Shown: positions 45,500 to 54,986, numbered from the stretch's first letter. The stretch is DNA of 64,000 nt from Janibacter endophyticus (GCF_016888335.1 NZ_JAFEJG010000004.1:2776930-2840929), one strand, 5' to 3'. Translations and numbers: made by a program. The notes: generated from the letters alone by a model not told the origin.

Positions 45500-46576
45500 G
45501 TGTCAGACCACGACGAAGAGCTCTTCCGCGCCACCCTCGCGGCGGTCGCGCCCGGGACCGAGCTGCGCGACGGTCTCGAGCGGATCCTGCGCGGCAACAC
45601 CGGCGCGCTCGTCGTCCTCGGCCACGACAAGCTCGTCGAGTCCATCGCCACCGGCGGCTTCGCCCTCGACGTGGACTTCTCCGCGACCCGCCTGCGCGAG
45701 CTCGCGAAGATGGACGGCGCCATCGTCATGGACCGTCACCACGCCAAGATCCTGCGCGCCGGCGTCCAGCTCGTCCCTGACCCGAGCATCGAGACGCAGG
45801 AGTCCGGCACCCGGCACCGCACCGCCGAGCGTGTCGCCCGCCAGACCGGCCACCCGGTCGTCTCCGTCAGCCAGTCCATGCGGATCATCGCGCTCTACCT
45901 CGGCGACCGCCGGCACGTCGTCAAGCCGACCCCGGAGCTCGTCTCGCACGCGAACCAGGCGCTCCAGACCCTCGAGCGGTACAAGGGTCGGCTCGACGAG
46001 GTGACGAGCGCCCTGTCCGCCCTGGAGATCGAGGACCTCGTCACCGTCCGCGACGTCGCCTCGGTCCTCCAGCGGATGGAGATGGTCCGCCGCATCAGCG
46101 AGGAGATCGAGAGCTACATCGTCGAGCTCGGCACCGAGGGGCGCCTCCTCTCGCTCCAGCTCGAGGAGCTCACCGCCGGCCTCCAGGACGACCTCGTGTG
46201 GGTCGCCCGCGACTACACCCGGAACGCGACGAACGAGGTCGCGACCCCAGAGGTCATGGCCTCGCTCGCCGCGCTCGACGCCACCCAGCTCCTCGATCTC
46301 GGGGCGTGCGCCAAGACGCTCGGCTTCTCGATCGTCGGGGAGAACCTCGACGCCTCGGTCAGCCCGCTCGGCTACCGCATCCTCGGCAAGGTGCCCCGGC
46401 TCCCCGGCGCCATCGTCGAGCGGCTCGTCGCGCACTTCGGCAGCCTGCAGCGCCTCCTCGCCGCCAACGTCGACGACCTCATGGACGTCGACGGCGTCGG
46501 AGAGGGCCGGGCCCGCCTCGTCCGCGAGGGCCTGTCTCGCCTGGCCGAGACCTCGATCCTCGAGCGCTACGTCTGA
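45500..46576 (+). CDS. disA: DNA integrity scanning protein DisA (diadenylate cyclase)
   Basis: This 358-aa protein makes c-di-AMP from two ATP. The DAC domain (about 1-150) contains DGAIVMD (DGA motif) and SGTRHRTAE (RHR motif). A helical spine follows, and a C-terminal RuvA-like HhH domain (VDDLMDVDGVGEGRARLVREGL) binds branched DNA. c-di-AMP may act on the rpf leader and on K+ transport; TrkA-like RCK_C proteins are common c-di-AMP targets, and one is encoded at 36842. That link is inferred. Confidence 0.97.
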   Translation: MSDHDEELFRATLAAVAPGTELRDGLERILRGNTGALVVLGHDKLVESIATGGFALDVDFSATRLRELAKMDGAIVMDRHHAKILRAGVQLVPDPSIETQESGTRHRTAERVARQTGHPVVSVSQSMRIIALYLGDRRHVVKPTPELVSHANQALQTLERYKGRLDEVTSALSALEIEDLVTVRDVASVLQRMEMVRRISEEIESYIVELGTEGRLLSLQLEELTAGLQDDLVWVARDYTRNATNEVATPEVMASLAALDATQLLDLGACAKTLGFSIVGENLDASVSPLGYRILGKVPRLPGAIVERLVAHFGSLQRLLAANVDDLMDVDGVGEGRARLVREGLSRLAETSILERYV

Positions 46577-46614
46577 GCGCTCCCCGGAGCCGGACCACGC
46601 GATCTCTCCCTGCC

Positions 46615-47502
46615 ATGACGACCCCCGATGATCTCCCGCTGATCCACGCCGGGGTCCTGCGGTGGTACGGCGAGCACGCTCGCCCCCTCCCGTGGCGAGC
46701 GGCGGGGACCACTGCCTGGGAGATCTTCCTCTCCGAGGTGATGTCGCAGCAGACACCCGTGGCCCGGGTCGTCCCGACCTGGCGCGAGTGGCTGCGCCGC
46801 TGGCCGACGCCACCAGACCTCGCTGCGGCCTCCCCCGGTGACGCGGTGCGGCTCTGGGGCCGGCTCGGCTACCCCCGCCGGGCGCTGCGCCTGCGGGAGG
46901 CAGCCGTGGCGATGGTCGAGCGCCATGAGGGTGAGGTGCCGCGCACGCACGCGGACCTCCTCGCGCTCCCCGGCGTCGGCGCCTACACCGCAGCGGCGGT
47001 CGCCTCCTTCGCCTTCGGTGACCCCCAGGTCGTCATCGACACCAACGTCCGCCGGGTCCTCGCCCGGGCGCTCGACGGGCAGGCGCAGGCTGCGCCCTCG
47101 CTCACCGCCCACGAGACCCGGCTCGCCGCGGCGGCCATGCCGCCGTCGGCAGAGGACGGGAACACGTGGAACGCCGCGGTCATGGAGCTCGGCGCACTCG
47201 TCTGCACCGCGCGGGCCCCGCAGTGCGACCGCTGCCCCGTGGTCGACCTGTGCGCCTGGCAGCGTGCCGGGTGCCCCGCCTACGACGGCCCCGCGCGGCG
47301 AGGTCAGGCGTGGCACGGCACGGACCGTCAGGTGCGGGGGCGGATCGTCCAGCTGCTCCGCGAGACCTCCGGCGCCGTCGCCCGCGCGGAGGTCGACACC
47401 GTGTGGCCGGAGGACCCGGCGAAGGTCGACCGGTGCCTGACCGGGCTCATCGAGGACGGGCTCGTCGAGCCCGTGGACGGCGGCTACGCCCTGCCGGCCT
47501 GA
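46615..47502 (+). CDS. mutY: A/G-specific adenine glycosylase (MutY)
   Basis: This 295-aa HhH-GPD glycosylase removes A opposite 8-oxoG. It has LSEVMSQQTPVARV, HhH LPGVGAYTAAAVASFAFG, catalytic Asp in VIDTNVRRV and a C-terminal [4Fe-4S] loop C-x6-C-x2-C-x5-C (CTARAPQCDRCPVVDLC). It lacks a NUDIX-like 8-oxoG recognition domain; a short winged-helix-like region follows instead. ATG 46615 lies 38 bp after disA. Its last 19 bases overlap the convergent gluconokinase gene. Confidence 0.93.
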   Translation: MTTPDDLPLIHAGVLRWYGEHARPLPWRAAGTTAWEIFLSEVMSQQTPVARVVPTWREWLRRWPTPPDLAAASPGDAVRLWGRLGYPRRALRLREAAVAMVERHEGEVPRTHADLLALPGVGAYTAAAVASFAFGDPQVVIDTNVRRVLARALDGQAQAAPSLTAHETRLAAAAMPPSAEDGNTWNAAVMELGALVCTARAPQCDRCPVVDLCAWQRAGCPAYDGPARRGQAWHGTDRQVRGRIVQLLRETSGAVARAEVDTVWPEDPAKVDRCLTGLIEDGLVEPVDGGYALPA

Positions 47503-48029
47503 TCCCGGCCCTGCAGGTCCAGCTCGACGAGGGCGTCGGCCAGGGCCTGGCCCTCGTCGCCGCCGGAGCGCAGCGTCACGCCCGGCTCGTCGGCCTCGAG
47601 CGGCTCGAGGGTGTCGAGCTGGGACTGAAGCATCGACGCCTTCATGTAGTGGTCGGTGCGCTCCTCGAGCCGACGGTGCAGCTCCTCGGCGGGGACCTCG
47701 ATCATGAGGAACTCCACGTGCTCGCGTCCCTCGCGCAGCAGGTCGCGGTAAACGCGTCGGAGTGCCGAGCAGGCGATGACGGCCGGCTCCCCCTTCGCCT
47801 CCCGCTCACTGATCCACTCCCCCACGGAACGCAACCACGGCCACCGGTCCTCGTCGGTCAGCGGCCGGCCGGAGGTCATCTTCGCGACGTTCTCCGGCGG
47901 GTGCAGCTCGTCCCCCTCGAGGAAGTCCCAGCCGGTCGCGTCGACGATGCCCTGGGCCAGGGTCGTCTTTCCGGCGCCGGAGGCACCCATGACGACGATG
48001 TGGCGGACGGCTCGCGGGTCAGAGGTCAT
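47484..48029 (-). CDS. gntK: Gluconokinase (GntK type)
   Basis: This 181-aa P-loop kinase has Walker A VVMGASGAGKTTLAQ, then EGDELHPPENVAKMTSGRPLTDEDRWPWL, the gluconokinase signature, and CSALRRVYRDLLR. It feeds gluconate into the pentose phosphate pathway. ATG 48029 follows TACGGT (48036-48041) by 6 bases. No gluconate permease or dehydratase gene is adjacent. Confidence 0.95.
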   Translation of the reverse strand: MTSDPRAVRHIVVMGASGAGKTTLAQGIVDATGWDFLEGDELHPPENVAKMTSGRPLTDEDRWPWLRSVGEWISEREAKGEPAVIACSALRRVYRDLLREGREHVEFLMIEVPAEELHRRLEERTDHYMKASMLQSQLDTLEPLEADEPGVTLRSGGDEGQALADALVELDLQGRDQAGRA

Positions 48030-48035
48030 CCGCCG

Positions 48036-48041
48036 ACCGTA
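48036..48041 (-). promoter_or_regulatory. -10 box for leaderless gluconokinase transcript
   Basis: Minus-strand TACGGT ends 6 bases before ATG 48029. Confidence 0.45.
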
Positions 48042-48057
48042 GCGTCGCAGACTTGCC

Positions 48058-48564
48058 TCAGAGCTGGCGAAGCATCCTGGAGTTGCCGAGGGTGTTGGGC
48101 TTGACCCGCTCGAGGTCGAGGAACTCGGCGACACCCTCGTCGTACGAGCGGAGGAGCTCGGTGTACACCTCGGGGTCGACGGCCTGCCCCTCGATCTCGC
48201 TGAACCCGTGCCGCTCGAAGAAGTCGGTCTCGAAGGTCAGGCAGAAGATCCGCTCCACACCGAGCGCACGGGCGTCGTCGAGCAGCGTCTCGAGGAGCAC
48301 CGACCCGACCCCGAGGCCCAGGTGGTCCGCCCCGACGGCCAGCGTGCGGATCTCGGCGAGGTCCTCCCACATGACGTGCACGGCGCCGCAACCGACGACG
48401 ACGCCGTCGATCTCGGCGACCCGGAACTCCTGGATCCCCTCGAAGTACGCGACCGCGTCCTTGCTCACGAGGACCCGGCGCTCGGCGAGCGGCTGGACGA
48501 GCTCACGGATCGCCCGGACGTCCGCGGTGCGAGCGTGGCGGACGACGACATCGGTCTTGGACAC
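48058..48564 (-). CDS. argA: Amino-acid N-acetyltransferase (ArgA-like, short form)
   Basis: This 168-aa single GNAT domain has VVRHARTADVRAIRELV, the acetyl-CoA loop DHLGLGVGSVLLETLL and FETDFFERHGFSEIEG. It matches the short N-acetylglutamate synthases of actinobacteria (Rv2747 type), which start arginine synthesis and lack the kinase-like domain of E. coli ArgA. GTG 48564 follows TACATT by 6 bases. No other arg genes are nearby. Confidence 0.85.
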   Translation of the reverse strand: MSKTDVVVRHARTADVRAIRELVQPLAERRVLVSKDAVAYFEGIQEFRVAEIDGVVVGCGAVHVMWEDLAEIRTLAVGADHLGLGVGSVLLETLLDDARALGVERIFCLTFETDFFERHGFSEIEGQAVDPEVYTELLRSYDEGVAEFLDLERVKPNTLGNSRMLRQL

Positions 48565-48570
48565 CGGACC

Positions 48571-48576
48571 AATGTA
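48571..48576 (-). promoter_or_regulatory. -10 box for leaderless argA-like transcript
   Basis: Minus-strand TACATT ends 6 bases before GTG 48564. Confidence 0.45.
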
Positions 48577-48648
48577 CGACCGAGTGGGACCTTGCCCGCG
48601 CCACGGGGCAGGGCGACACCCTCGACGAGCAGCACGGCCGGGGGACGG

Positions 48649-48688
48649 CGAAGGGGCGGCGCACCACCTGGGTGCGCCGCCCCCTTCG
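48649..48688 (-). terminator. Long hairpin ending clpC
   Basis: A 17-bp stem with one bulged C and a 5-base loop, 17 bp after the clpC stop. The outer arms are CGAAGGGG (48649-48656) and CCCCTTCG (48681-48688), the recurring octamer as an inverted pair. Confidence 0.88.
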
Positions 48689-48704
48689 CTCTGGGTCGGG
48701 TCGG

Positions 48705-51236
48705 TCAGCCCTGCGGGGCGGGGCCGGCCTCGCCGGTCACGACCGCGACCGCGACGTCGTCGACGTCCGGCTTGTGCGTGCCGGCGAAGGTGAAGTTCGC
48801 CGACTTGCCCTCACCCTCGATGTCGACGCCGATGATCGTGCCCGGGGTCAGCTCGCCGAAGATGATCTTCTCGGCGATCTGGTCCTCGATCTCGCGCTGG
48901 ATCGTCCGCTTGAGCGGACGGGCGCCGAGGGCCGGGTCGTAGCCGCGGTGCGCGAGCAGCGCCTTGGCCGCGGGCGTGAGCTCGATGCCCATGTCCTTGT
49001 CCTTGAGGCGCGTGTCGAGCTTGGCGATCTCGAGGTCGACGATCTGGACGATCTCGGCCTCGGTGAGGCGCGGGAAGACGATGGTCTCGTCGACCCGGTT
49101 GAGGAACTCCGGGCGGAAGTGGTCGCGCAGCGCCGAGGTGACCGAGGCCTTCATCTTCTCGTACTCGGTGCCCGAGTCCGTGCCCGCGGCGAAGCCGAGC
49201 GAGACCGCCTTGATCTCACGCGAGCCGAGGTTGGTCGTCATGATGATCACGGTGTTCTTGAAGTCGACGACGCGACCCTGGGAGTCGGTGAGTCGTCCCT
49301 CCTCGAGCACCTGGAGCAGGCTGTTGAAGATGTCGGGGTGCGCCTTCTCCACCTCGTCGAAGAGCACGACGGAGAAGGGCTTGCGGCGCACCTTCTCGGT
49401 GAGCTGGCCGCCCTCGTCGTAACCGACGTAGCCGGGCGGGCTGCCGAAGAGACGGCTCGCCGTGTGCTTCTCGGAGAACTCCGACATGTCGAGGGTGATG
49501 AGCGCGTCCTCGTCACCGAAGAGGAACTCGGCGAGCGCCTTGGCGAGCTCGGTCTTACCCACACCGGTCGGGCCGGCGAAGATGAACGAACCTCCCGGGC
49601 GACGCGGGTCCTTCAGACCGGCGCGGGTGCGGCGGATGGACTGCGAGAGCGCCTTGATCGCGAGGTCGTTGCCGATGACGCGCTTGTGCAGCTCCTCCTC
49701 CATCTTGAGCAGGCGGGTCGCGTCGTTCTCGCTCAGCTTGCCGACGGGCACGCCGGTGCTCATCGTGAGGATCTCCGCGACATGCTCCTCGTCGAGCTGG
49801 ACGGCCTCGTCGAGACGACCGGACTTCCACTCCTCCTCGAGGGTGGCCTTCTCCTTAAGCAGGTTCTTCTCGTCGTCACGCAGCCGCGCGGCGAGCTCGA
49901 AGTCCTGACCGTCGATGGCCGACTCCTTGTCGCGACGGACGGCCGCGATCTTCTCGTCGACCTCCTTGGCCGCCGGGGGGGCGGAGAGGCGGAAGATGCG
50001 CAGGCGCGCGCCGGCCTCGTCGATGAGGTCGATCGCCTTGTCCGGGAGGAAGCGGTCGTTGACATAGCGGTCTGAGAGGGTCACCGCGGAGACGATCGCC
50101 TCGTCGGTGATCGTCACGCCGTGGTGCGCCTCGTATCGGTCACGCAACTTCTTGAGCATGTCGATGGCGTCCGCGATCGACGGCTCGTCGACCTGGATGG
50201 GCTGGAAGCGACGCTCGAGCGCCGAGTCCTTCTCGATGTGCTTGCGGTACTCGTCGAGCGTCGTCGCGCCGATCGTCTGGAGCTCACCACGCGCGAGCAT
50301 CGGCTTGAGGATGCTCGCCGCGTCGATCGCGCCCTCTGCGGCACCTGCCCCGACGAGGGTGTGGATCTCGTCGATGAAGAGGATGATGTCGCCGCGCGTC
50401 TTGATCTCCTTGAGCACCTTCTTGAGGCGCTCCTCGAAGTCACCGCGGTAGCGGCTGCCGGCGACGAGCGAGCCGAGGTCGAGCGTGTAGAGCTGCTTGT
50501 CCTTGAGCGTCTCGGGGACGTCACCCTCGACGATCTTGCTGGCCAGGCCCTCGACGATGGAGGACTTGCCGACGCCGGGCTCGCCGACGAGGACCGGGTT
50601 GTTCTTCGTCCGGCGCGAGAGGGTCTGCATGACCCGCTCGATCTCCTTGTCGCGACCGACGATCGGGTCGAGGGTGTTGTCGCGCGCGGCCTGAGTGAGG
50701 TTGCGGCCGAACTGGTCGAGGACGAGCGAGCCGGCGGGCTGCCCCTCGGCGGGACCGGAGCTGGCGCCGACACCGGCGGCCTGGCCCTCCTTGCCACCCT
50801 GGTAGCCCGAGATGAGCTGGATGACGGTCTGCCGCACCCGGCCGAGGTCCGCGCCGAGCTTGACGAGGACCTGGGCGGCCACGCCCTCGCCCTCACGGAT
50901 GAGGCCGAGCAGGATGTGCTCGGTGCCGATGTAGTTGTGGCCGAGCTGGAGCGCCTCGCGCAGCGAGAGCTCGAGCACTTTCTTCGCCCGCGGCGTGAAG
51001 GGGATGTGGCCGGTGGGCGCCTGCTGGCCGGGACCGATGATGTCCTGGACCTGCTCGCGGACCTGCTCCAGCGAGATGCCGAGCGACTCCAGCGCCTTGC
51101 TGGCGACGCCCTCACCCTCGTGGATGAGGCCGAGCAAGATGTGCTCGGTGCCGATGTAGTTGTGGTTGAGGAGGCGTGCCTCCTCCTGCGCGAGCACGAC
51201 GACTCGGCGGGCCCTGTCGGTGAACCGTTCGAACAT
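48705..51236 (-). CDS. clpC: ATP-dependent Clp protease ATPase subunit ClpC
   Basis: This 843-aa AAA+ unfoldase starts [20 protein letters not shown]. Two N-domain repeats (about 1-145) each contain [16 protein letters not shown]1 has GEPGVGKSS, a UVR-containing middle domain (about 430-480) follows, and AAA2 has [20 protein letters not shown]. It feeds substrates to ClpP and is essential in mycobacteria. A GAAGGGG ribosome-binding site lies 6-12 bases before the ATG. Confidence 0.97.
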   Translation of the reverse strand: MFERFTDRARRVVVLAQEEARLLNHNYIGTEHILLGLIHEGEGVASKALESLGISLEQVREQVQDIIGPGQQAPTGHIPFTPRAKKVLELSLREALQLGHNYIGTEHILLGLIREGEGVAAQVLVKLGADLGRVRQTVIQLISGYQGGKEGQAAGVGASSGPAEGQPAGSLVLDQFGRNLTQAARDNTLDPIVGRDKEIERVMQTLSRRTKNNPVLVGEPGVGKSSIVEGLASKIVEGDVPETLKDKQLYTLDLGSLVAGSRYRGDFEERLKKVLKEIKTRGDIILFIDEIHTLVGAGAAEGAIDAASILKPMLARGELQTIGATTLDEYRKHIEKDSALERRFQPIQVDEPSIADAIDMLKKLRDRYEAHHGVTITDEAIVSAVTLSDRYVNDRFLPDKAIDLIDEAGARLRIFRLSAPPAAKEVDEKIAAVRRDKESAIDGQDFELAARLRDDEKNLLKEKATLEEEWKSGRLDEAVQLDEEHVAEILTMSTGVPVGKLSENDATRLLKMEEELHKRVIGNDLAIKALSQSIRRTRAGLKDPRRPGGSFIFAGPTGVGKTELAKALAEFLFGDEDALITLDMSEFSEKHTASRLFGSPPGYVGYDEGGQLTEKVRRKPFSVVLFDEVEKAHPDIFNSLLQVLEEGRLTDSQGRVVDFKNTVIIMTTNLGSREIKAVSLGFAAGTDSGTEYEKMKASVTSALRDHFRPEFLNRVDETIVFPRLTEAEIVQIVDLEIAKLDTRLKDKDMGIELTPAAKALLAHRGYDPALGARPLKRTIQREIEDQIAEKIIFGELTPGTIIGVDIEGEGKSANFTFAGTHKPDVDDVAVAVVTGEAGPAPQG

Positions 51237-51531
51237 GGGACGCCCCTTCTGGCTTGGCTGCCACGATGCTATCCGGGCCGGTGCCGCTCGCCTCGGGCAT
51301 TCCGCCCTCGGCGCACGACAGCCGGCCGATCTGTGGGGTCAACGCGCGAACCGCCTGTGCTGTTCCGTCGGAGCGTTCCGCTGAGGGCATAAACGAGTAG
51401 TTGAACATCTGCTCACGAAAAGGTCACGGGCGAGTGGCGGTGCTTTACCGCCGCGTCGGGCGGCGGAAACCTGCCGACAACAGTGAGACCAGCGCTGACG
51501 TGCTGCCGGGAGTGATGAGCAGGGGAGCTCG
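51237..51531. other. 295-bp divergent intergenic region clpC / hydroxyacid dehydrogenase
   Basis: No gene is seen. Minus-strand TAGCAT (51266-51271) is a plausible clpC -10 box. On the plus strand, two mutually exclusive hairpins precede the dehydrogenase gene: ggcggt/accgcc (51436-51452) and ccgccgc/gcggcgg (51448-51466) share bases 51448-51452. Such alternatives are found in attenuators and riboswitches, but no known class is recognised. Confidence 0.5.
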
Positions 51532-52506
51532 ATGGACGTCGTGATGATCAGCAGGGCCGGTCGGGCATCGCTCACCGACCACGGCCTCGCACGCATCGAG
51601 TCCGTGGCCAGACTGCGCGCCGTGCAGCGCGGCTCGGCGCCTTCGCCGGAGGAGGCCAAGGATCTCCTCCGCGATGCCACCGTGCTCGCAGCGACGAACA
51701 TCTGCCTCCCCCGCCTCGACGCGGATCTCCTCGACGCCTGCCCCCGGCTGCGGGCCGTCGTCATCTACGCCACCGGGTACGAGCACGTCGACCGGGACCT
51801 GCTGGCCTCGCGTGGCGTCGAGCTGCACACCCTGCCGTGCTACGCGACGGTCGCGGTCGCCGAGCACGCCCTGACGCTCGTCATGACCCAGGCGACCCGC
51901 GCCGTGCTCGCCAACGACCGGTCCCGGGGCTCCGCGCCGGCGGACGTCTCCCTCCGCGGGGTCGAGCTCGCGGGACGCACCCTCGGCATCCTCGGGACCG
52001 GCCGGATCGGTAGTCGTCTCGGGGTCATCGCCTCCGGCATCGGCATGCGGGTCGTCGGCACCGACATCGACGAGCAGGCCAGCCGTCGCGCCCGCGCCCT
52101 GGGCATCGCACCCGTCGACCTCGACCGACTCGTCCGCGAGAGCGACGTCATCGCGGTCTGCGCCTCGACGACCCCGGGCGCGCCACCCCTGCTCGGCCCT
52201 GACGAGATCGCCGCCATGCGCCCAGGAGCCTTCCTCGTCAACGTCGGGCGTCCGCCGCTCGTCGACACCGGTGCCGCGATCTGCGCCCTGCGCTCGCAGG
52301 GCCTCCGCGGCTATGCCGTCGACGAGATCGTCGCCGATCCGGCGGAGCACGCGGATGTCGTCGCAGAGGGGCGGCTCCTGCAGACCGCGCACAGCGCGTG
52401 GTGGCGCGACGAGGTGCTCGAGCGCGGATCCCAGATGTTCGGCGAGGCAGTCCTCGAGGCCCTGGGCCACGCGACCGACGCCGCGAACTCCTCGGTGGCG
52501 TCGTGA
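51532..52506 (+). CDS. D-isomer-specific 2-hydroxyacid dehydrogenase family protein
   Basis: This 324-aa protein has a catalytic domain split around a Rossmann domain whose NAD motif is LGILGTGRIGSRLG (about 145-160). The conserved VNVGRPPLVD carries the substrate Arg region, and TAHSAWW contains the catalytic His. The substrate is unknown. A GGGGAG ribosome-binding site precedes the ATG. The stop overlaps the next gene by 4 bases. It is the first gene of the segment inserted between clpC and lsr2. Confidence 0.85.
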   Translation: MDVVMISRAGRASLTDHGLARIESVARLRAVQRGSAPSPEEAKDLLRDATVLAATNICLPRLDADLLDACPRLRAVVIYATGYEHVDRDLLASRGVELHTLPCYATVAVAEHALTLVMTQATRAVLANDRSRGSAPADVSLRGVELAGRTLGILGTGRIGSRLGVIASGIGMRVVGTDIDEQASRRARALGIAPVDLDRLVRESDVIAVCASTTPGAPPLLGPDEIAAMRPGAFLVNVGRPPLVDTGAAICALRSQGLRGYAVDEIVADPAEHADVVAEGRLLQTAHSAWWRDEVLERGSQMFGEAVLEALGHATDAANSSVAS

Positions 52507-53186
52507 TCTCGCGCGCGCGTCGCGCAGCCGTCGCGCTCGCGGTCGTCGTCGCGGTCCTCGCACCGGCTGTCCTGGCCGCGGCCCAGTGGCCCAGCTGGTG
52601 GGAGTGGATCGCCAAGGAGCAGACCCCGATGACCCGGTTGCAGTCGGTCTCACTCGTCGTGGCAGCCGTCCTGTGCTGGCTCGTGGCCGTCACCGTCGGC
52701 GCGCGCCGCTCGTCGCCCTCATGGCCCTGGTTCCTCCTGGGGGCCGGCTTCGCCGCTCTGGGCCTCGACGAGCGGTTCGCGATCCACGAGCGGGTGCGGG
52801 ACCGGGTGCTCGCTCCTCGTGACATCACGTTGCCCTTCCTGCCGTGGGTGGGGCCCGGGGACTTCCTCATGATCTTCGTGGCCCTCGCCGGGCTGCTCTT
52901 CCTGCCTGTGGTGTGGCGGTCCTTCGCGCCCGACCCCGGGGCGCGGCGCGCGCTCGTCCTCGGGGTCGTCCTGGCGGTCGTCGCCGTCGGCATGGACTCC
53001 ATCGACCCCGAGGCGATGAGCCTGGACGTCGAGCGCCTCGAGCAGACCGTCGAGGAGATCGTCGAGCTCGCCTCTGCGCTGAGCTTCCTCACCGCCGTCG
53101 CGCTCCGCCTCATCGGGCTCCTGGGCCCGCCCGCCGCTGAGGACGTCCCGGCTCAGCGGCCGGTCTGGCAGGTGGCGCACCAGTAG
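52503..53186 (+). CDS. Polytopic membrane protein of unknown function
   Basis: This 227-aa protein has an N-terminal hydrophobic helix (AAVALAVVVAVLAPAVLAAA) and about five further membrane segments. A conserved-looking polar loop, LDERFAIHERVRDRVL, lies between them. GTG 52503 overlaps the dehydrogenase stop by 4 bases, so the two are coupled. The His/Glu/Asp loop could bind a metal or lipid headgroup; no family is recognised. The last 34 bases overlap the convergent glycosylase gene. Confidence 0.7.
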   Translation: MISRARRAAVALAVVVAVLAPAVLAAAQWPSWWEWIAKEQTPMTRLQSVSLVVAAVLCWLVAVTVGARRSSPSWPWFLLGAGFAALGLDERFAIHERVRDRVLAPRDITLPFLPWVGPGDFLMIFVALAGLLFLPVVWRSFAPDPGARRALVLGVVLAVVAVGMDSIDPEAMSLDVERLEQTVEEIVELASALSFLTAVALRLIGLLGPPAAEDVPAQRPVWQVAHQ

Positions 53187-53983
53187 AGGGTGCGTCCCGC
53201 GACATCGGTCGCCGAGACCGGCGTCCCGCAGACGAGGCACGGCTCCCCGGTGCGCTTGTAGACGAAGCTGTCGCGCTCCGTGAGGTAAACCTCCTCCCCC
53301 TTCGCCAGGGCCGTCTCGATCTGCTCGACCTGCTCCGGCAGGGTGACGATCCGGCTCGTCGCGACGCCGAGCGGCAGCAGGCGGCGCAGGTCGGCCCAGA
53401 TCTCGTCCCATGTCTCGCGGCGCAACCGTGTGCCCGGCGTCATCGGGTCGACCCCGGCCCGGAAGAGGACCTCGCAGCGGTAGACGTTGCCCACCCCGGC
53501 GAGGACGGCCTGGTCCATGAGGAGTGCGGCGATCGACTTCTTCGAGCGGGTGACCCGCTCCCAGGCGCGGTCGCCGGTGACATCGCGAAGAGGGTCGGGA
53601 CCGAGCTTCGCGTGGACCGCCGCCTCGTCCTCGGGGGTGATGACCGCGCACGTCATCGGGCCGCGGAGGTCGGCGACGTGCGCGTCGTTCTCGATCCGGG
53701 CGCGGACCATGCCGACGACCGGGCGCTCTCCGGCGTAGGGGTCCGCGTCGATCGTGAAGGTGCCGATGAGCCCGAGGTGGACGTGCAGGATGCGGGTCTC
53801 GTGGGAGTCCACCTCGACGAAAAGGTGCTTGCCGTGCGCCCGGGCCTCGACGACCTCGCCCCCGTCGAGCAGCGCGGCGCCGTCGGCGAATCGTCCCTGC
53901 GGCGAGCTGAAGCGGGCCGGCGCACCGGCGAACGCGGCGTCGAGGTCGCGGGCGATCCGGTGGAGGGTGTGGCCCTCGGGCAC
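53153..53983 (-). CDS. nei: Fpg/Nei-family DNA glycosylase/AP lyase
   Basis: This 276-aa protein starts VPEGHTLHRIARDL; after removal of the initiator, Pro is the catalytic N-terminal residue and Glu follows. The H2TH region reads LAGVGNVYRCEVLFRAGV, and a C-terminal C4 zinc finger is CLVCGTPV...CATC. PEGHT is typical of actinobacterial Nei2 rather than MutM. It removes oxidised bases. GTG 53983 begins one base after the ku stop, so it is cotranscribed with ku. Confidence 0.93.
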   Translation of the reverse strand: MPEGHTLHRIARDLDAAFAGAPARFSSPQGRFADGAALLDGGEVVEARAHGKHLFVEVDSHETRILHVHLGLIGTFTIDADPYAGERPVVGMVRARIENDAHVADLRGPMTCAVITPEDEAAVHAKLGPDPLRDVTGDRAWERVTRSKKSIAALLMDQAVLAGVGNVYRCEVLFRAGVDPMTPGTRLRRETWDEIWADLRRLLPLGVATSRIVTLPEQVEQIETALAKGEEVYLTERDSFVYKRTGEPCLVCGTPVSATDVAGRTLYWCATCQTGR

Positions 53984-53984
53984 C

Positions 53985-54986
53985 TCAGCCGGCCTTCTTC
54001 GCCGGGGTCTTCTTCGCGGTGCTCTTCGTCGCCGACTTCTTCGCCGTGGTCTTCTTCGCGGCCGCCTTGGTCGCGGTCTTCTTCGCCGCGGCCTTCCTCG
54101 CCGGCGCCTTCTTCGCCGTCTTCTTCGCAGGAGCCTTGGCTCCAGCGGTCGTCGGCGCCGGCTGCTCGGCCCCAGACTCCTCCCCCTTCGCCCCGGTGGA
54201 CTCCCCGCGGCGGGACTTGGCCTTCTCGACCGAGCGCGCGAGCGCCGCGAGCAGGTCGACGACCTCGCCGCCCTCCTCCTCGTCCTCGGGCGCGGCCTTG
54301 ACCTCGCCGCCCTCGACCTTGGCCATGACGAGCGCCTTGACCGCGTTGGCGTAGTCGTCCTCGTAGTCGTCGGGGTCGAAGTCGTCGGCGAGCTGGTCGA
54401 TGAGCACCTGCGCCATCGACAGCTCCTTGTCGGTGGCGTGCATGTCCTCGCCAAGGTCGCCGAACTGGTCGGTGGAGCGCACCTCGTCGGGCCAGAGCAT
54501 CGTCTGCATGACGATCAGCCCGTCGCGGACGCGGAGCACCGCCATCGTCATCCGGGTGCGGATGGACACGGTCGCGATCGCGACCCGGTCCTCCCCCTCC
54601 AGCGCGTCGCGCAGCAGGACGTACGGCTTCTGCGCGCTCTTGTCCGGCTCGAGGTAGTACGTCTTGTCGAGGTAGATCGGGTCGATCTGGTCCGAGGGGA
54701 CGAACTTCTCGACGCTGATCTCCTTGCTGGAGCGCGTCGGCAGGTCCTTGAGGTCCTCGTCGGTGAGGATGACCATCTCGCCGTCCTCGGTCTCGTACCC
54801 CTTCGCGATGTCGTCGTAAGGCACCTCCTCGCCATCGATCTGGCAGATCCGCTTGTAACGGATCCGGCCGCCGTCCGCGACGTGCACCTGACGGAACTGC
54901 ACGTCGTGGTTCTCCGTCGCCGAGTACAGCCGCACCGGGACATTGACCAGACCGAAGGAGACCGCGCCCTTCCAGATCGCTCGCAT
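53985..54986 (-). CDS. ku: Non-homologous end-joining protein Ku
   Basis: This 333-aa protein starts MRAIWKGAVSFGLVNVPVRLYSATE, the bacterial Ku opening. The Ku core covers about residues 1-255 and is followed by an acidic stretch (PEDEEEGGEVVDLL) and a tail of about 50 residues of Lys/Ala repeats (KKTAKKAPARKAAAKK). Similar lysine-rich tails in some actinobacterial Ku proteins bind DNA. It homodimerises on DNA ends and recruits LigD. LigD ligase and polymerase genes are 3.7 kb away on the other strand. Confidence 0.95.
   Translation of the reverse strand: MRAIWKGAVSFGLVNVPVRLYSATENHDVQFRQVHVADGGRIRYKRICQIDGEEVPYDDIAKGYETEDGEMVILTDEDLKDLPTRSSKEISVEKFVPSDQIDPIYLDKTYYLEPDKSAQKPYVLLRDALEGEDRVAIATVSIRTRMTMAVLRVRDGLIVMQTMLWPDEVRSTDQFGDLGEDMHATDKELSMAQVLIDQLADDFDPDDYEDDYANAVKALVMAKVEGGEVKAAPEDEEEGGEVVDLLAALARSVEKAKSRRGESTGAKGEESGAEQPAPTTAGAKAPAKKTAKKAPARKAAAKKTATKAAAKKTTAKKSATKSTAKKTPAKKAG

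Noticed and set aside
51237-51420. ClgR-type operator upstream of clpC (gttcgcgcgttgac)
   Set aside because: It shares the CGC core but lacks the symmetric second half-site at the right spacing.
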